From assembly GCA_963705865.1 (NCBI GenBank), contig CAVPLE010000120.1, positions 1 to 64,000 of the forward strand: DNA of 64,000 nt, written 5' to 3'. The first letter of the stretch is position 1, and each line of letters begins with the position of its first letter. Below, piece by piece: positions 52,389-60,911 of this stretch. A program made the translations under genes and the position numbers. Below the pieces are notes generated by a model. That model was not told the origin of the DNA, searched no databases, and worked only from the letters and a program-made list of their open reading frames with translations. The DNA comes from Geothrix sp963705865 (GTDB lineage: Bacteria > Acidobacteriota > Holophagae > Holophagales > Holophagaceae).

Positions 52389-54137
52389 ATGATCCACCGC
52401 TTCCTCGACACCGTCTGGGGCCAGGCGATGAACCTGCTGACGGCGCCCATCCGGCACCGTCGCTGGATCGACCTGCTCGTGCTCGCGGCCCTGGTGGGCA
52501 CGCTGGCGGCGCTCTGGCTGGTGGGGAAGGAATGGACCGCGGTTCAACGGCCCACGGTGCAGATCGCCCTCAGTGCCTGGGCCCTGCCCAAGTACCTCCT
52601 GTTGTCCCTGATCCGGGCCATCGCGGCCTACACCGTGTCGCTGGCCTTCACGCTGGTGGTGGCCTACTGGGCCGCCAAGGATCCGCGGGCCGAGCGGGTC
52701 CTGGTGCCCATCCTCGACATCCTCCAGAGCGTGCCGTTGCTGGCGTTCCTGCCGCCCGTGCTGCTGCTCATGCTCACCCTTTTCCCCCGCAGCAACATTG
52801 GCCTGGAGCTTTCGGCGATCCTGCTCATCGTCACCTGCCAGGCCTGGAACATGGCCTTCAGCTTCTACCAGTCGCTGAAGACATTGCCCAAGGAGCTGGA
52901 GGAGACCTCGAACCTCTACGGTTTCACCTGGCTCCAGAAACTCCGCTGGGTGGAGATCCCCTTCGCCACGCCCGGCCTGGTCTGGAACTCCATGGTCAGC
53001 GTGGCGAACAGCTGGTTCTTCCTCATGTCCGCCGAGGCCTTCCACGCGGGCGACAAGAACTTCCAGCTCCCGGGACTGGGATCCTACATGAACACGGCGG
53101 TGGAGCAGGGGAGCACCCGCGCCCAGATCTACGCCATCGTCACCATGCTGGTGCTGGTGATCCTGCTGGACCAGCTGGTCTGGCGACCCGTGGTGGCGTG
53201 GTCCCAACGCTTCCAGGTCGACGAGGGCGGCGAGGTGGACCCTGGCGAGAACTGGCTGCTCCGCCTGTTCCGCCGCTCCCGCCTCCTGAAATGGCTGGAG
53301 AACCGGCACAACCAGCGCCTGCATCGCCGGACCCCCCGCCCGGCCTTCATCAGGAAGGCCCACGAAGAATTCCAAAGGCCCGGCCGGCTTGGATCCTGGG
53401 TGGCGACCTCGGCCATGGTGGGAATCCTCGTGCTGCTTTCGCTGGGAGCCATCTCCGTCGTGCGGCTGTTGGCCGAGGTGAGTGCCGCGAAGTGGCTGGT
53501 CCTGCTCAAGGCCGGCGGTGCCTCCCTGTCGCGGGTGCTCCTCTCCACGTTCCTGGCGACCCTCTGGACCCTGCCCGTGGGGCTGTGGATCGGCATGTCG
53601 CCGAAGTGGTCCCGGCGCCTCCAGTCCGTGGTGCAGGTGGCGGCCTCCTTCCCCTCCTCCCTGATCTTCGCGTCGCTGATCCTGGTGTTCAGCTCCCTGG
53701 GCATCGGCCTGGGCGTGAGTTGCGTGCTCCTGATGGTGCTGTCCACCCAGTGGTACCTGCTCTTCAACATCATCGCGGGGGCCCAGGCCATTCCCGCGGA
53801 CCTCCGCGAGGCCTCCACGGCCTATCAGATGTCGCTGTGGAAGCGCTGCTGGAACCTCTACTTCCCGGCGGTGTTCCCCTTCCTCGTCACCGGCTGGGTG
53901 ACCGCCACCGGCGGGGCCTGGAACGCGAGCATCATCACGGAGATCGTCACCACCCGCCAGCACACGCTCCGGACCTTCGGCCTGGGCGCCGAGGTGGTGC
54001 TGGCCACCGAGCAAGGCTCCATGCCTCACCTGGCGGCCAGCGCGCTGCTCATGGCGGCCCTGGTCGTCCTCTTCAACCGTCTCGTCTGGGTGCCGCTCTA
54101 TCGCCTGGCCGAGACCCGCTACGCTCTCAACCGCTGA
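52389..54137 (+). CDS. ABC importer permease with two fused BPD_transp_1 domains (NitT/TauT type)
   Basis: 582 residues, about 11-12 helices. Two copies of the binding-protein-dependent permease domain: the first with LVPILDILQSVPLLAFLPPV and EETSNLYGFTWLQKLRWVEIP, the second with LREASTAYQMSLWKRCWNLYFPAVFP (EAA-type loops that touch the ATPase). The two halves could act as the full membrane pore. The ATPase gene begins seven bases after the stop. No substrate-binding protein is encoded nearby, so the substrate is open. Confidence 0.85.
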   Translation: MIHRFLDTVWGQAMNLLTAPIRHRRWIDLLVLAALVGTLAALWLVGKEWTAVQRPTVQIALSAWALPKYLLLSLIRAIAAYTVSLAFTLVVAYWAAKDPRAERVLVPILDILQSVPLLAFLPPVLLLMLTLFPRSNIGLELSAILLIVTCQAWNMAFSFYQSLKTLPKELEETSNLYGFTWLQKLRWVEIPFATPGLVWNSMVSVANSWFFLMSAEAFHAGDKNFQLPGLGSYMNTAVEQGSTRAQIYAIVTMLVLVILLDQLVWRPVVAWSQRFQVDEGGEVDPGENWLLRLFRRSRLLKWLENRHNQRLHRRTPRPAFIRKAHEEFQRPGRLGSWVATSAMVGILVLLSLGAISVVRLLAEVSAAKWLVLLKAGGASLSRVLLSTFLATLWTLPVGLWIGMSPKWSRRLQSVVQVAASFPSSLIFASLILVFSSLGIGLGVSCVLLMVLSTQWYLLFNIIAGAQAIPADLREASTAYQMSLWKRCWNLYFPAVFPFLVTGWVTATGGAWNASIITEIVTTRQHTLRTFGLGAEVVLATEQGSMPHLAASALLMAALVVLFNRLVWVPLYRLAETRYALNR

Positions 54138-54144
54138 GGTGGAC

Positions 54145-55443
54145 ATGCTGCAGCCCCACACCTCCCCCATCTGTGAACTCCGCGGCGTCCAGATGCGCTT
54201 CCCCGGGCCCCGGGGTGGCGTTCAGCGCGTGCTCGAAGACATCCGTCTCGAGGTGCGCCCCGATGAGATCCTCTGCCTCATCGGCCCCAATGGCTCCGGC
54301 AAGTCCACCCTGCTGCGGCTGCTCGCGGGCCTCATGCCTCCCACCCAGGGCGAGGTTCGCCACCATGGCGATAAGCTCGACGGCCTGAACCCGGGCGTGG
54401 CCATGGTGTTCCAGAGTTTCGCCCTCTACCCCTGGATGACCGTGGAGGAGAACGTCCGCGTGGTGCTGCGTGCCCGGGACCTGCCTGAAGGTGACGTCCG
54501 CGAGCGGGCCCACCAGGCCATCCGCAAGGTCGGCCTCGAAGGCTTCGAGGAAGCCTTCCCCCGCGAGCTCTCCCGGGGCACCAAGCAGCGCGTGGGCGTG
54601 GCCAGAGCCCTGGCCGTAGATCCCGAGATCCTGATCATGGACGAACCGTTCAGCCAGGTGGACGCCCTCACCGCGGAAGCGCTGCGGGCCGAGATCATCG
54701 ACATCTGGGCCGACAAGGAACGCAACCCCTCGGCCATCGTGATGGTGAGTCAGTCCATCCGCGAAGCCCTGCTCATGGCCGACCGCGTGGCCCTGCTTTC
54801 CGGCAGCCCCGGCACGCTGCGGACCATCGTGGACGTGCCCATGGCCCGGCCCCGCGACAGCCGCTCGCCGGAATTCATGAAGCTGGTCGATCACCTCCAC
54901 GACATCTTCACCAGCGCCGAATTGCCGGATGTCCAGATCACGGCCCCCATTCCCAGCGCCGCGGTCCAGGAGGACCAGGTGGAACCCCTCCCCCAAGCCC
55001 AGAGCGGCGACATCCTCGGCCTGCTGGAGTTCCTGGACGCCCAGGGAGGCACCAGCGATCTCTTCCAGGTGGCCTCGCACACCCACGTGCCTTTCGAGCG
55101 GGTGCTGACCACGGTGAAGGCCGCGGAGATGCTGGATCTGGTGGACACACCCAAGCGCGCGGTCCTGCTCACGCCCCTGGGCAAGCGCTTCGTGAACGCC
55201 AACATGGATGATCGCAAGGATCTCTGGCGGGCCCAGCTCCTGGAACTGCGGCTTTTCCGCGTCGTGCAGGAAATGATGCACCTCGAGGATGGCGAGCTGT
55301 CCGAGGAGGCCCTCCTCCAGGAACTGGCCACGCGACTGCCCATGGAGGATCCGGAGAAGACCTTCGAGACCCTCGTGGCGTGGGGCCGTTTCGGGGAACT
55401 CTTCGCCTACCGTGAGGAACGGGGCGTCCTCACGCCGGAGTAG
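54145..55443 (+). CDS. ABC importer ATPase with AAA-associated C-terminal domain
   Basis: 432 residues from ATG 54145 (GAGGT upstream; GTG 54139 also possible). ATPase domain with Walker A IGPNGSGKST, Q-loop VFQSFALYPW, signature ELSRGTKQRVGVARAL, Walker B ILIMDEPFSQVD, matching nitrate/sulfonate/taurine ATPases. Residues ~285-430 resemble the AAA-associated domain found in some archaeal and bacterial ABC ATPases, with a winged-helix look (FERVLTTVKAAEMLDLVDT). Partner of the fused permease. The 3' end overlaps the convergent EamA gene by 14 bases. Confidence 0.88.
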   Translation: MLQPHTSPICELRGVQMRFPGPRGGVQRVLEDIRLEVRPDEILCLIGPNGSGKSTLLRLLAGLMPPTQGEVRHHGDKLDGLNPGVAMVFQSFALYPWMTVEENVRVVLRARDLPEGDVRERAHQAIRKVGLEGFEEAFPRELSRGTKQRVGVARALAVDPEILIMDEPFSQVDALTAEALRAEIIDIWADKERNPSAIVMVSQSIREALLMADRVALLSGSPGTLRTIVDVPMARPRDSRSPEFMKLVDHLHDIFTSAELPDVQITAPIPSAAVQEDQVEPLPQAQSGDILGLLEFLDAQGGTSDLFQVASHTHVPFERVLTTVKAAEMLDLVDTPKRAVLLTPLGKRFVNANMDDRKDLWRAQLLELRLFRVVQEMMHLEDGELSEEALLQELATRLPMEDPEKTFETLVAWGRFGELFAYREERGVLTPE

Positions 55444-56338
55444 GTTCCTTCTCCGCGGCGGGTGGGCTGAAGGCACAGGCGGCGATGCCCATGAGCACCA
55501 GTAGGGTACCCAGCCCCTGCATGGGCCGCACGGATTCGCCCAGCAGCAGCCAGCCCAGGATGACCGTGGCCACGGGCTGGGTCATGAGTCCCATGGCGCC
55601 CACGTTCGTGGACACATGGCCCATGCCCCAGGTGATGAGCCACCAGGCCACCACCTGCACCCCCAGGCCCAGGCCCGCCAAGGCCCACCAGGCGCGCGCC
55701 GGATAGCCGGTGAACGTCTCGCCCTGCGCGAAGCCGAGGAGGCCGAAGCCCACCGTGCAGCAGAGGACGACCCAGAACAAAGCCTCCGGGGCGCTGAGGT
55801 CGCGGCGGGCCCGGCCGAGCACCAGCGTGAAGGCCCCGTAGGCCAGGGACGCCAGGGCCCCCAGCAGCTCACCCAGTCCCGTGCCCCAGCGGGCGCCTTT
55901 GGCCAGACCCAGCACCAGGGCCCCGGCCAAGGCGAGGCATACGCCCAGCCAGAAGCGGCGTCGCAGGCGGGCGCCCAGCCAGACGACCGAGACCACCGCC
56001 ACCCAGATGGGCGCCAGCGTGACCAGCAGCGTGGCGTTGGCGGCGCTCGTGTGGTGGAGTGCCGAGTGCCACATCCACAGGTCGCCCACGAAGCATAGGC
56101 CCGCCACGCCTGCCCAGAGCCGCGCCCGCCCGACGCCGGATCGCGCGGTGCCCCGCGCCTGCCAGGCCAGCCAGGCCACGGGCGGCAGGGCGATGGCCAT
56201 GCGGTAGAACCCCACCGCCAGCGGGCCCGCGGGAGCCGCCCAACGCACGAGCATGGCCGCGAACCCCAGGAGCGAAGCCCCGAGGATCAGGGCCGCCAGG
56301 CCTCTCGGATCTGGCGTCCCCGCCTGTGTCGCATCCAT
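55430..56338 (-). CDS. EamA/DMT-family permease
   Basis: 302 residues from ATG 56338. Ten helices in two repeats; halves include ATLLVTLAPIWVAVVSVVWLG and GLMTQPVATVILGWLLLGESV, the EamA signature region. Substrate unknown. A longer N-terminal frame reaches 56428 but is proline/glycine-rich and unlikely. A second, different member of this family is at 27393-28280. Confidence 0.85.
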   Translation of the reverse strand: MDATQAGTPDPRGLAALILGASLLGFAAMLVRWAAPAGPLAVGFYRMAIALPPVAWLAWQARGTARSGVGRARLWAGVAGLCFVGDLWMWHSALHHTSAANATLLVTLAPIWVAVVSVVWLGARLRRRFWLGVCLALAGALVLGLAKGARWGTGLGELLGALASLAYGAFTLVLGRARRDLSAPEALFWVVLCCTVGFGLLGFAQGETFTGYPARAWWALAGLGLGVQVVAWWLITWGMGHVSTNVGAMGLMTQPVATVILGWLLLGESVRPMQGLGTLLVLMGIAACAFSPPAAEKEPTPA

Positions 56339-56393
56339 GGTTCTAGCATCGCCGCCGGATGGGCCGGCCCGCAAGGCCATGGTTGGCGGCGGC

Positions 56394-57539
56394 TCAGTTG
56401 GCCCAGCGGGAGATCTGCTCCCAGACATCCTCGTCCCGGGCGGGCCCGTTCAACAGGATGGCGAAGACGCGCACGCGGCCATCGAAGGTCTGGAGGTAGC
56501 CGCAGAGACTCGTGACCCGGTCGAGATGCCCCGTCTTCACCCGAACCCGGCGGGTGAGATTGGGATCCTTCACCTTCAGCTTCCAGGGCTCGCCCCCGAT
56601 GATCTTCAGCGACGAGACGAACTCGGGCCCCACCTCGAAGTCGTGGTACGCCCCCCGGAGGATGATGGCCAGCGTGCGGGCCGACAGGCGGTTGTCCTTG
56701 CTCAGGCCCGAGCCATCGGTGATCTGCAGCGCTTCCGGTCCCAGGCCGAAGGCCGTGCGATAGAAGGCCTGCACGCGCTGGATCCCCCGGGTCCAGGAGC
56801 CGGCGCCGTAGCGCCGCACCAGCATTTCGATCATGAAGTTGTTCGACCACTTGTTGATGTCCTGCACCAGGGCCCGCAAAGGCGGTGAGGTCCAGGCGGT
56901 CAGCTTGCGGGGGACCCCCTGGCCGAAGCCCTCGATCCGGCCTTCCACCGCGATCCCCGTCTCCTGGAGGATGCGCTGGATGGTCTCCCGGGCCAGGCGG
57001 TCGGGATCAGCCACGAGACGCCCGTTCTCGGCCCGGTTGAAGTCCACGGAGAGGGCCCGCACGACGGGCAGGGTGTCGGCGGACGTGTTCTCCCATCCCA
57101 GGGGCTCCCGCTGGGCGTCGAAGGCGCTCTGATCGAGCCGGATGCTCCCGGTGATCCGTCGCAGGCCCAGCTTCTTCAGCGACTGGGCCAGCAGCCAGAT
57201 GCGCTCGCTGGTGAAGAGGGGATCGCCGTCGCCCTTGAAGGTGAGGTCGCCCTGGACCACGCCATCCTTCAGGTCGCCCCACACTTCCGTCTCGATGGTG
57301 GAATCCGGTTTCAACGTCTTCAGCAGGGCGTAGGTGGTGACCACCTTGGTGGTGCTGGCAGGCACCAGAGCCAGATCATCATGGTGGCGCTCCAGGACCT
57401 TGCCCGTATCAGCCTCCCAGATCCCAGCGGACACGGCGATCCCACGGGCCTCCAGGCCCCGCGCCCAGGCCTGGAAATCCTGGGCCATGGAAGGCAGGGT
57501 GGACAGCAGCAGAAAGAGGGTCAGGAGGGACAGCCGCAT
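56394..57539 (-). CDS. dacB: D-alanyl-D-alanine carboxypeptidase/endopeptidase, PBP4 (S13) type
   Basis: 381 residues with an N-terminal signal peptide (MRLSLLTLFLLLSTLPSMAQ). Penicillin-binding motifs: PASTTK (~60-65, Ser nucleophile and Lys), SNN, and KTGHLD (~335). At 381 residues it is somewhat shorter than E. coli PBP4 (477). It trims or cleaves peptidoglycan stem peptides in the periplasm. Start lies six bases after the pseudopilin stop, so it belongs to the same transcript. Confidence 0.9.
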   Translation of the reverse strand: MRLSLLTLFLLLSTLPSMAQDFQAWARGLEARGIAVSAGIWEADTGKVLERHHDDLALVPASTTKVVTTYALLKTLKPDSTIETEVWGDLKDGVVQGDLTFKGDGDPLFTSERIWLLAQSLKKLGLRRITGSIRLDQSAFDAQREPLGWENTSADTLPVVRALSVDFNRAENGRLVADPDRLARETIQRILQETGIAVEGRIEGFGQGVPRKLTAWTSPPLRALVQDINKWSNNFMIEMLVRRYGAGSWTRGIQRVQAFYRTAFGLGPEALQITDGSGLSKDNRLSARTLAIILRGAYHDFEVGPEFVSSLKIIGGEPWKLKVKDPNLTRRVRVKTGHLDRVTSLCGYLQTFDGRVRVFAILLNGPARDEDVWEQISRWAN

Positions 57540-57545
57540 GCGACC

Positions 57546-58073
57546 TCAGGGTTTCGGAGGCGTCGGCAGGGCCCCCTTGAGGCTCCGCTGCGTCCGCTCG
57601 TTCTCTGTGGTGGCGCCGCCTCCGAGGAGGTTCTCATCCGCCGTGAACAGCCAATCCCGCACCAGAGTCTTGCCCTGGTAGACGTGGATGCTGTCCTTAT
57701 CGGAACGGCTGCGGACCCCTACGATGGGCAGGCCCTGCGTGTCCCCCGAAGCCCCGGGCTGCACCTGGGTCACGAGCTGCCACTCGCCGCTGGTGGTCAT
57801 GGGATCCAGGTACTTCTGGCGCAGGATGCGGGGCCGAACCTTCATCACCTCGTCCAAATCCGTGGGGTAGTGCTTGGTCTTGGCGAAATAGACCCGCAGA
57901 GCCGTGGCGATGGCCTCGCCCCGGAAGATCAACTCGGCCTCGTTCTCCCGTTGGACCTCGGCGCTCAGCCGGGGCCCGACCTTCATGAGCATCACGCCCA
58001 TCACCACGGCCAGGGCCAGAGCCAGGGCCATGGTGAAGCCGCGCTGGGTGCTGGAGGGAGGGAGGGGCCGCAT
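57546..58073 (-). CDS. type II secretion / type IV pseudopilin-like protein
   Basis: 175 residues. The N-terminus QRGFTMALALALAVVMGVMLM is a prepilin-type leader with cleavage expected after Gly and a hydrophobic helix after it. The usual Glu at +5 is replaced by Ala, so it may be a minor or atypical pseudopilin. The globular part has YFAKTKHYPTDLDEVM, typical of GspG-like domains. Located between the HD-GYP and PBP4 genes, away from other secretion genes. Confidence 0.75.
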   Translation of the reverse strand: MRPLPPSSTQRGFTMALALALAVVMGVMLMKVGPRLSAEVQRENEAELIFRGEAIATALRVYFAKTKHYPTDLDEVMKVRPRILRQKYLDPMTTSGEWQLVTQVQPGASGDTQGLPIVGVRSRSDKDSIHVYQGKTLVRDWLFTADENLLGGGATTENERTQRSLKGALPTPPKP

Positions 58074-58104
58074 GGATGCTCCGAGCCTCGATTATCAGGC
58101 TCTT

Positions 58105-59871
58105 TCACCCTTTTCGTGCCATGAGCTCGGAAAAAGCTTCCACCACGGCAGGATCAAACTGGGAACCGGCCTCGTTCCGGATTTCCGCCAGCACCTGCCG
58201 GAAGCCCTGGGGTCGACGGTAGCTCTTGCCACTGGTCATCACCTCGTAGGCCTCGATGAGCCCGATGATCCGGCTGCCCATGGGGATGGCCGTCTCGCGC
58301 AGACCCTCGGGGTAGCCCAGACCGTCCCAGCGCTCATGGTGATGGCGGATCATGCGGACCACGTCGAAGGGGAAGCGCAGATCCTTGAGGAAGACCGCCG
58401 CCAGCTCCGGATGGTCGCGGACCTTCTTCATCTCCTCGTCGCTCAGCGTCGGCTTGGCGAGCATCTGGGGATCCAGCAGCAGCAGGCCCACATCATGGAG
58501 CATGGCGGCGATGCTCACGGCCTCCACGTCCTCCGTGGGCAGGTCGAGCATCAAGGCCAGATCCCGGGCCAACCGCGCGGTGGCCAGGCTGTGGGGGCGC
58601 AGGCTCGGCACCCGGCCTTCGCCGGATTGCAGGATGCGGTGACTCACGGACAAGAAGGCGTGGTGGTACCGCACATGGAGCCGCGCCTCCTGGAGATAGA
58701 GGGCCAGCATCCGGCTCAGCTGCTGGATGGCCTCAATCTCGGATAGCGAGAAGGAGTGGTCCTCCAGGCGGAACACCATCACCAGGTCGTGACCTTGGGG
58801 GGTCTCGTTGAGCAGGAGAGGCAGGTAGGTGGCGAACGCTCCGGTCCACGGCGGCACCTCAGGCATCTCCGTGCGGCTGATGAGGCGCAGGTCTGATTCC
58901 CGCACCGCCGGCAGGTGGAAGGTCGCGTGGGCCAGGATCTGCTGCTGGAGCTCCGGGGACAGGGGCAGGGTACTGAAGGCCAGGATGGGGCGGATCTCTT
59001 CGGGGTCCTCGATCCAGAGCGCCACGGCGGTGGCCGGCAGGATCTGGCTGATGAGCCCGGCGATCTCCCAGAAAAAGGCCCGTTGCTCGGGCGGCACCAT
59101 GCCCTTCCGGCGCTCCGCGTTCACGGGGGCGGGGGCCACCCAGCCACTGAGGGTTCGGTCAGCCTCCCAGGGCAGAGAGGTATAGCCGTCCTTGCCTCCG
59201 GGGAATCCATAGAGCCGCTCGTTGTTCGAGGGCCCCGTGGAAGGAGCGCCCGGCCCTGGAGCATGCACGAGCGGAACGGAGCTGTGGGCCGGTGGCAGCA
59301 GGCGTTCCGGCGCGGGGGCGAGTTCGCCGAGGAGATCCGCCGCGGTGGGAAGCCCCTCTGGCACCTGGCCCGGGCCGATGGACTGCTTCGGGGCCGGGTG
59401 GGGGCCACCATAGAAGCGGAACTCCTTCAGGGCCGCCACCAGGTCCCCGCAGATGGCCAAGGTGGGCGGTTCATCGCGTTCCGCGTCGAAGATCCCGCCC
59501 TTGATGCGGTCCCGCTGGATGAGCAGACCCACCCAATCACCCTGGACGTAGACCGGCGTGATGAGGTACCGAGGCCATTCCCCGCCCTGGCCGAAGGCCG
59601 AAAGTTCCGGCGAGTCCGAAGCATCGTTCACCACATAGGTCCGGCGGGCCCGCTGTGTCCTCAGCAGAAGGGGGTGGCCTTCCGGGATGGTCACTGGCGG
59701 CCGGGTGCCCCGGGGCCAGCCGTAGAAGCTCACGACCTCGAAGCCCCCCTGGCCCGGCACGCGCAAGTAGAGCGCCCCTTTCGTGCTGCCCGCCTCTTCC
59801 ATGCAGCGGTAGAGCACCTGGGAGCACCGGTTCGCCAGCGCTTCACCGAGAAGGAGAGGGGAAACCACCAT
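58105..59871 (-). CDS. HD-GYP domain protein (probable c-di-GMP phosphodiesterase)
   Basis: 588 residues. The N-terminal ~160 and middle ~300-410 regions are GAF-like sensory domains. The C-terminal HD-GYP domain has AAMLHDVG (~458), RDHPELA, HHERWDGLGYPEGL (~506) and FDPAVVEAF. The usual HDIGK is HDVGL here, so the conserved Lys is missing, while the metal His/Asp and GYP are kept. Likely breaks down c-di-GMP in the cytosol. A PilZ effector is encoded at 9384-10085. Confidence 0.85.
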   Translation of the reverse strand: MVVSPLLLGEALANRCSQVLYRCMEEAGSTKGALYLRVPGQGGFEVVSFYGWPRGTRPPVTIPEGHPLLLRTQRARRTYVVNDASDSPELSAFGQGGEWPRYLITPVYVQGDWVGLLIQRDRIKGGIFDAERDEPPTLAICGDLVAALKEFRFYGGPHPAPKQSIGPGQVPEGLPTAADLLGELAPAPERLLPPAHSSVPLVHAPGPGAPSTGPSNNERLYGFPGGKDGYTSLPWEADRTLSGWVAPAPVNAERRKGMVPPEQRAFFWEIAGLISQILPATAVALWIEDPEEIRPILAFSTLPLSPELQQQILAHATFHLPAVRESDLRLISRTEMPEVPPWTGAFATYLPLLLNETPQGHDLVMVFRLEDHSFSLSEIEAIQQLSRMLALYLQEARLHVRYHHAFLSVSHRILQSGEGRVPSLRPHSLATARLARDLALMLDLPTEDVEAVSIAAMLHDVGLLLLDPQMLAKPTLSDEEMKKVRDHPELAAVFLKDLRFPFDVVRMIRHHHERWDGLGYPEGLRETAIPMGSRIIGLIEAYEVMTSGKSYRRPQGFRQVLAEIRNEAGSQFDPAVVEAFSELMARKG

Positions 59872-59961
59872 GGAGCGCGTCCAGACCGAAGGGTTCGGGA
59901 GCCCATCATGGCAGAGCCGCAGCCGGCATATCCAGAGCCAGTCCTGAAGCCTTGCGGTTTT

Positions 59962-60861
59962 TTACGGAGCTGGGGGCGCTTGGAGCGAGGCCACGGCCAA
60001 ATCCCGGTCCGCCCACCGGGTCAGTCCCGCCAACTGCCGGCCATGACCGCATTCCGCCAAGGGGGCGCCCAGCGACTTCAGCCGGGCCACCACCGCCAGC
60101 CAGTCCACCGGCAGGGCCACGGACGCGATGCCTTCATCCCAAGCGGCTTTCCCGGTGCCGAGCAGGCGTCCGTCGAAGTGGGAAATCAGCGGGAAGGTGG
60201 GGTCCGCAGGCTGCACCGCCGCCAGCCTCCGGGTGATGCCAGGCAGCAGAGCCGCCATGTGGGGGCCGTGGAGGGGATGTTGCACCGGCAGCAGGCCGGC
60301 CTTGAGCGTCAAGGGCCCAAGCTCCCGCACCAGAGCTTCAAGCGCCGGCACCGGTCCGGACACCGTGAACTGGGCCTGGCCGTTGCGATTGGAGAGCACC
60401 AGCTCCGAATGGTCCAGCAAGGTCCTCCGCAGATCCAGCTCTGACACGCCGACGAGGAAGGCCATGCCCATGGTCCCCGCGCCGAAGGTGGCCTCGCTGA
60501 GGTCCTCCACCGCGGAGATGAGGTCCAGAGCCACCTCCAGCGAGACAACCTCGGCGGCCACCAGGGCCGAGTAGAACCCCATGCTGTGTCCCGCCGCAGC
60601 CACCGGGCGGGGCAGCCCGGCCGCGCGCCAGGCCCGGTAGATACCCACAGAGTGGGCCAACACCGCACAGGGGGCGAGGCGCTGTTGTTGCAGCAGTTCC
60701 TGCGGCCCTTCCACCATGGCCCGCCTCAGGGGACGGCCGGTATGGGCTTCCGCGGCCCGCAGGGTGCCCTCCCAGGCGGCGTGGGCCTCCCAACCCAGGG
60801 CCATGCCCACGGCCTCGGTGCCCTGGCCGGGAAACAGGAGGGTGGAGGCGGGAGCGGGCAT
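59962..60861 (-). CDS. FabD-like acyl carrier protein S-malonyltransferase
   Basis: 299 residues from ATG 60861. TLLFPGQGTEAVGM at the N-terminus, AGHSMGFYSALVAA with the nucleophile Ser (~92) and QHPLHGPHMA with the catalytic His. Moves malonyl from CoA to ACP for fatty acid synthesis. No other fab genes are adjacent, so it could be a paralogue with another acyl substrate. Start is divergent from the zeta-like gene, 50 bases apart. Confidence 0.82.
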   Translation of the reverse strand: MPAPASTLLFPGQGTEAVGMALGWEAHAAWEGTLRAAEAHTGRPLRRAMVEGPQELLQQQRLAPCAVLAHSVGIYRAWRAAGLPRPVAAAGHSMGFYSALVAAEVVSLEVALDLISAVEDLSEATFGAGTMGMAFLVGVSELDLRRTLLDHSELVLSNRNGQAQFTVSGPVPALEALVRELGPLTLKAGLLPVQHPLHGPHMAALLPGITRRLAAVQPADPTFPLISHFDGRLLGTGKAAWDEGIASVALPVDWLAVVARLKSLGAPLAECGHGRQLAGLTRWADRDLAVASLQAPPAP

Positions 60862-60911
60862 GGCTCCGAGCATAGGGTGCCGGAACCCCCGGCATCCAGT
60901 AGGCTGAGGCC

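Noticed and set aside
52135..52392. 85-codon frame before the ABC permease
   Set aside because: Pro/Arg-rich low-complexity translation with no family and no good ribosome site; only the short leader at 52238 has one.
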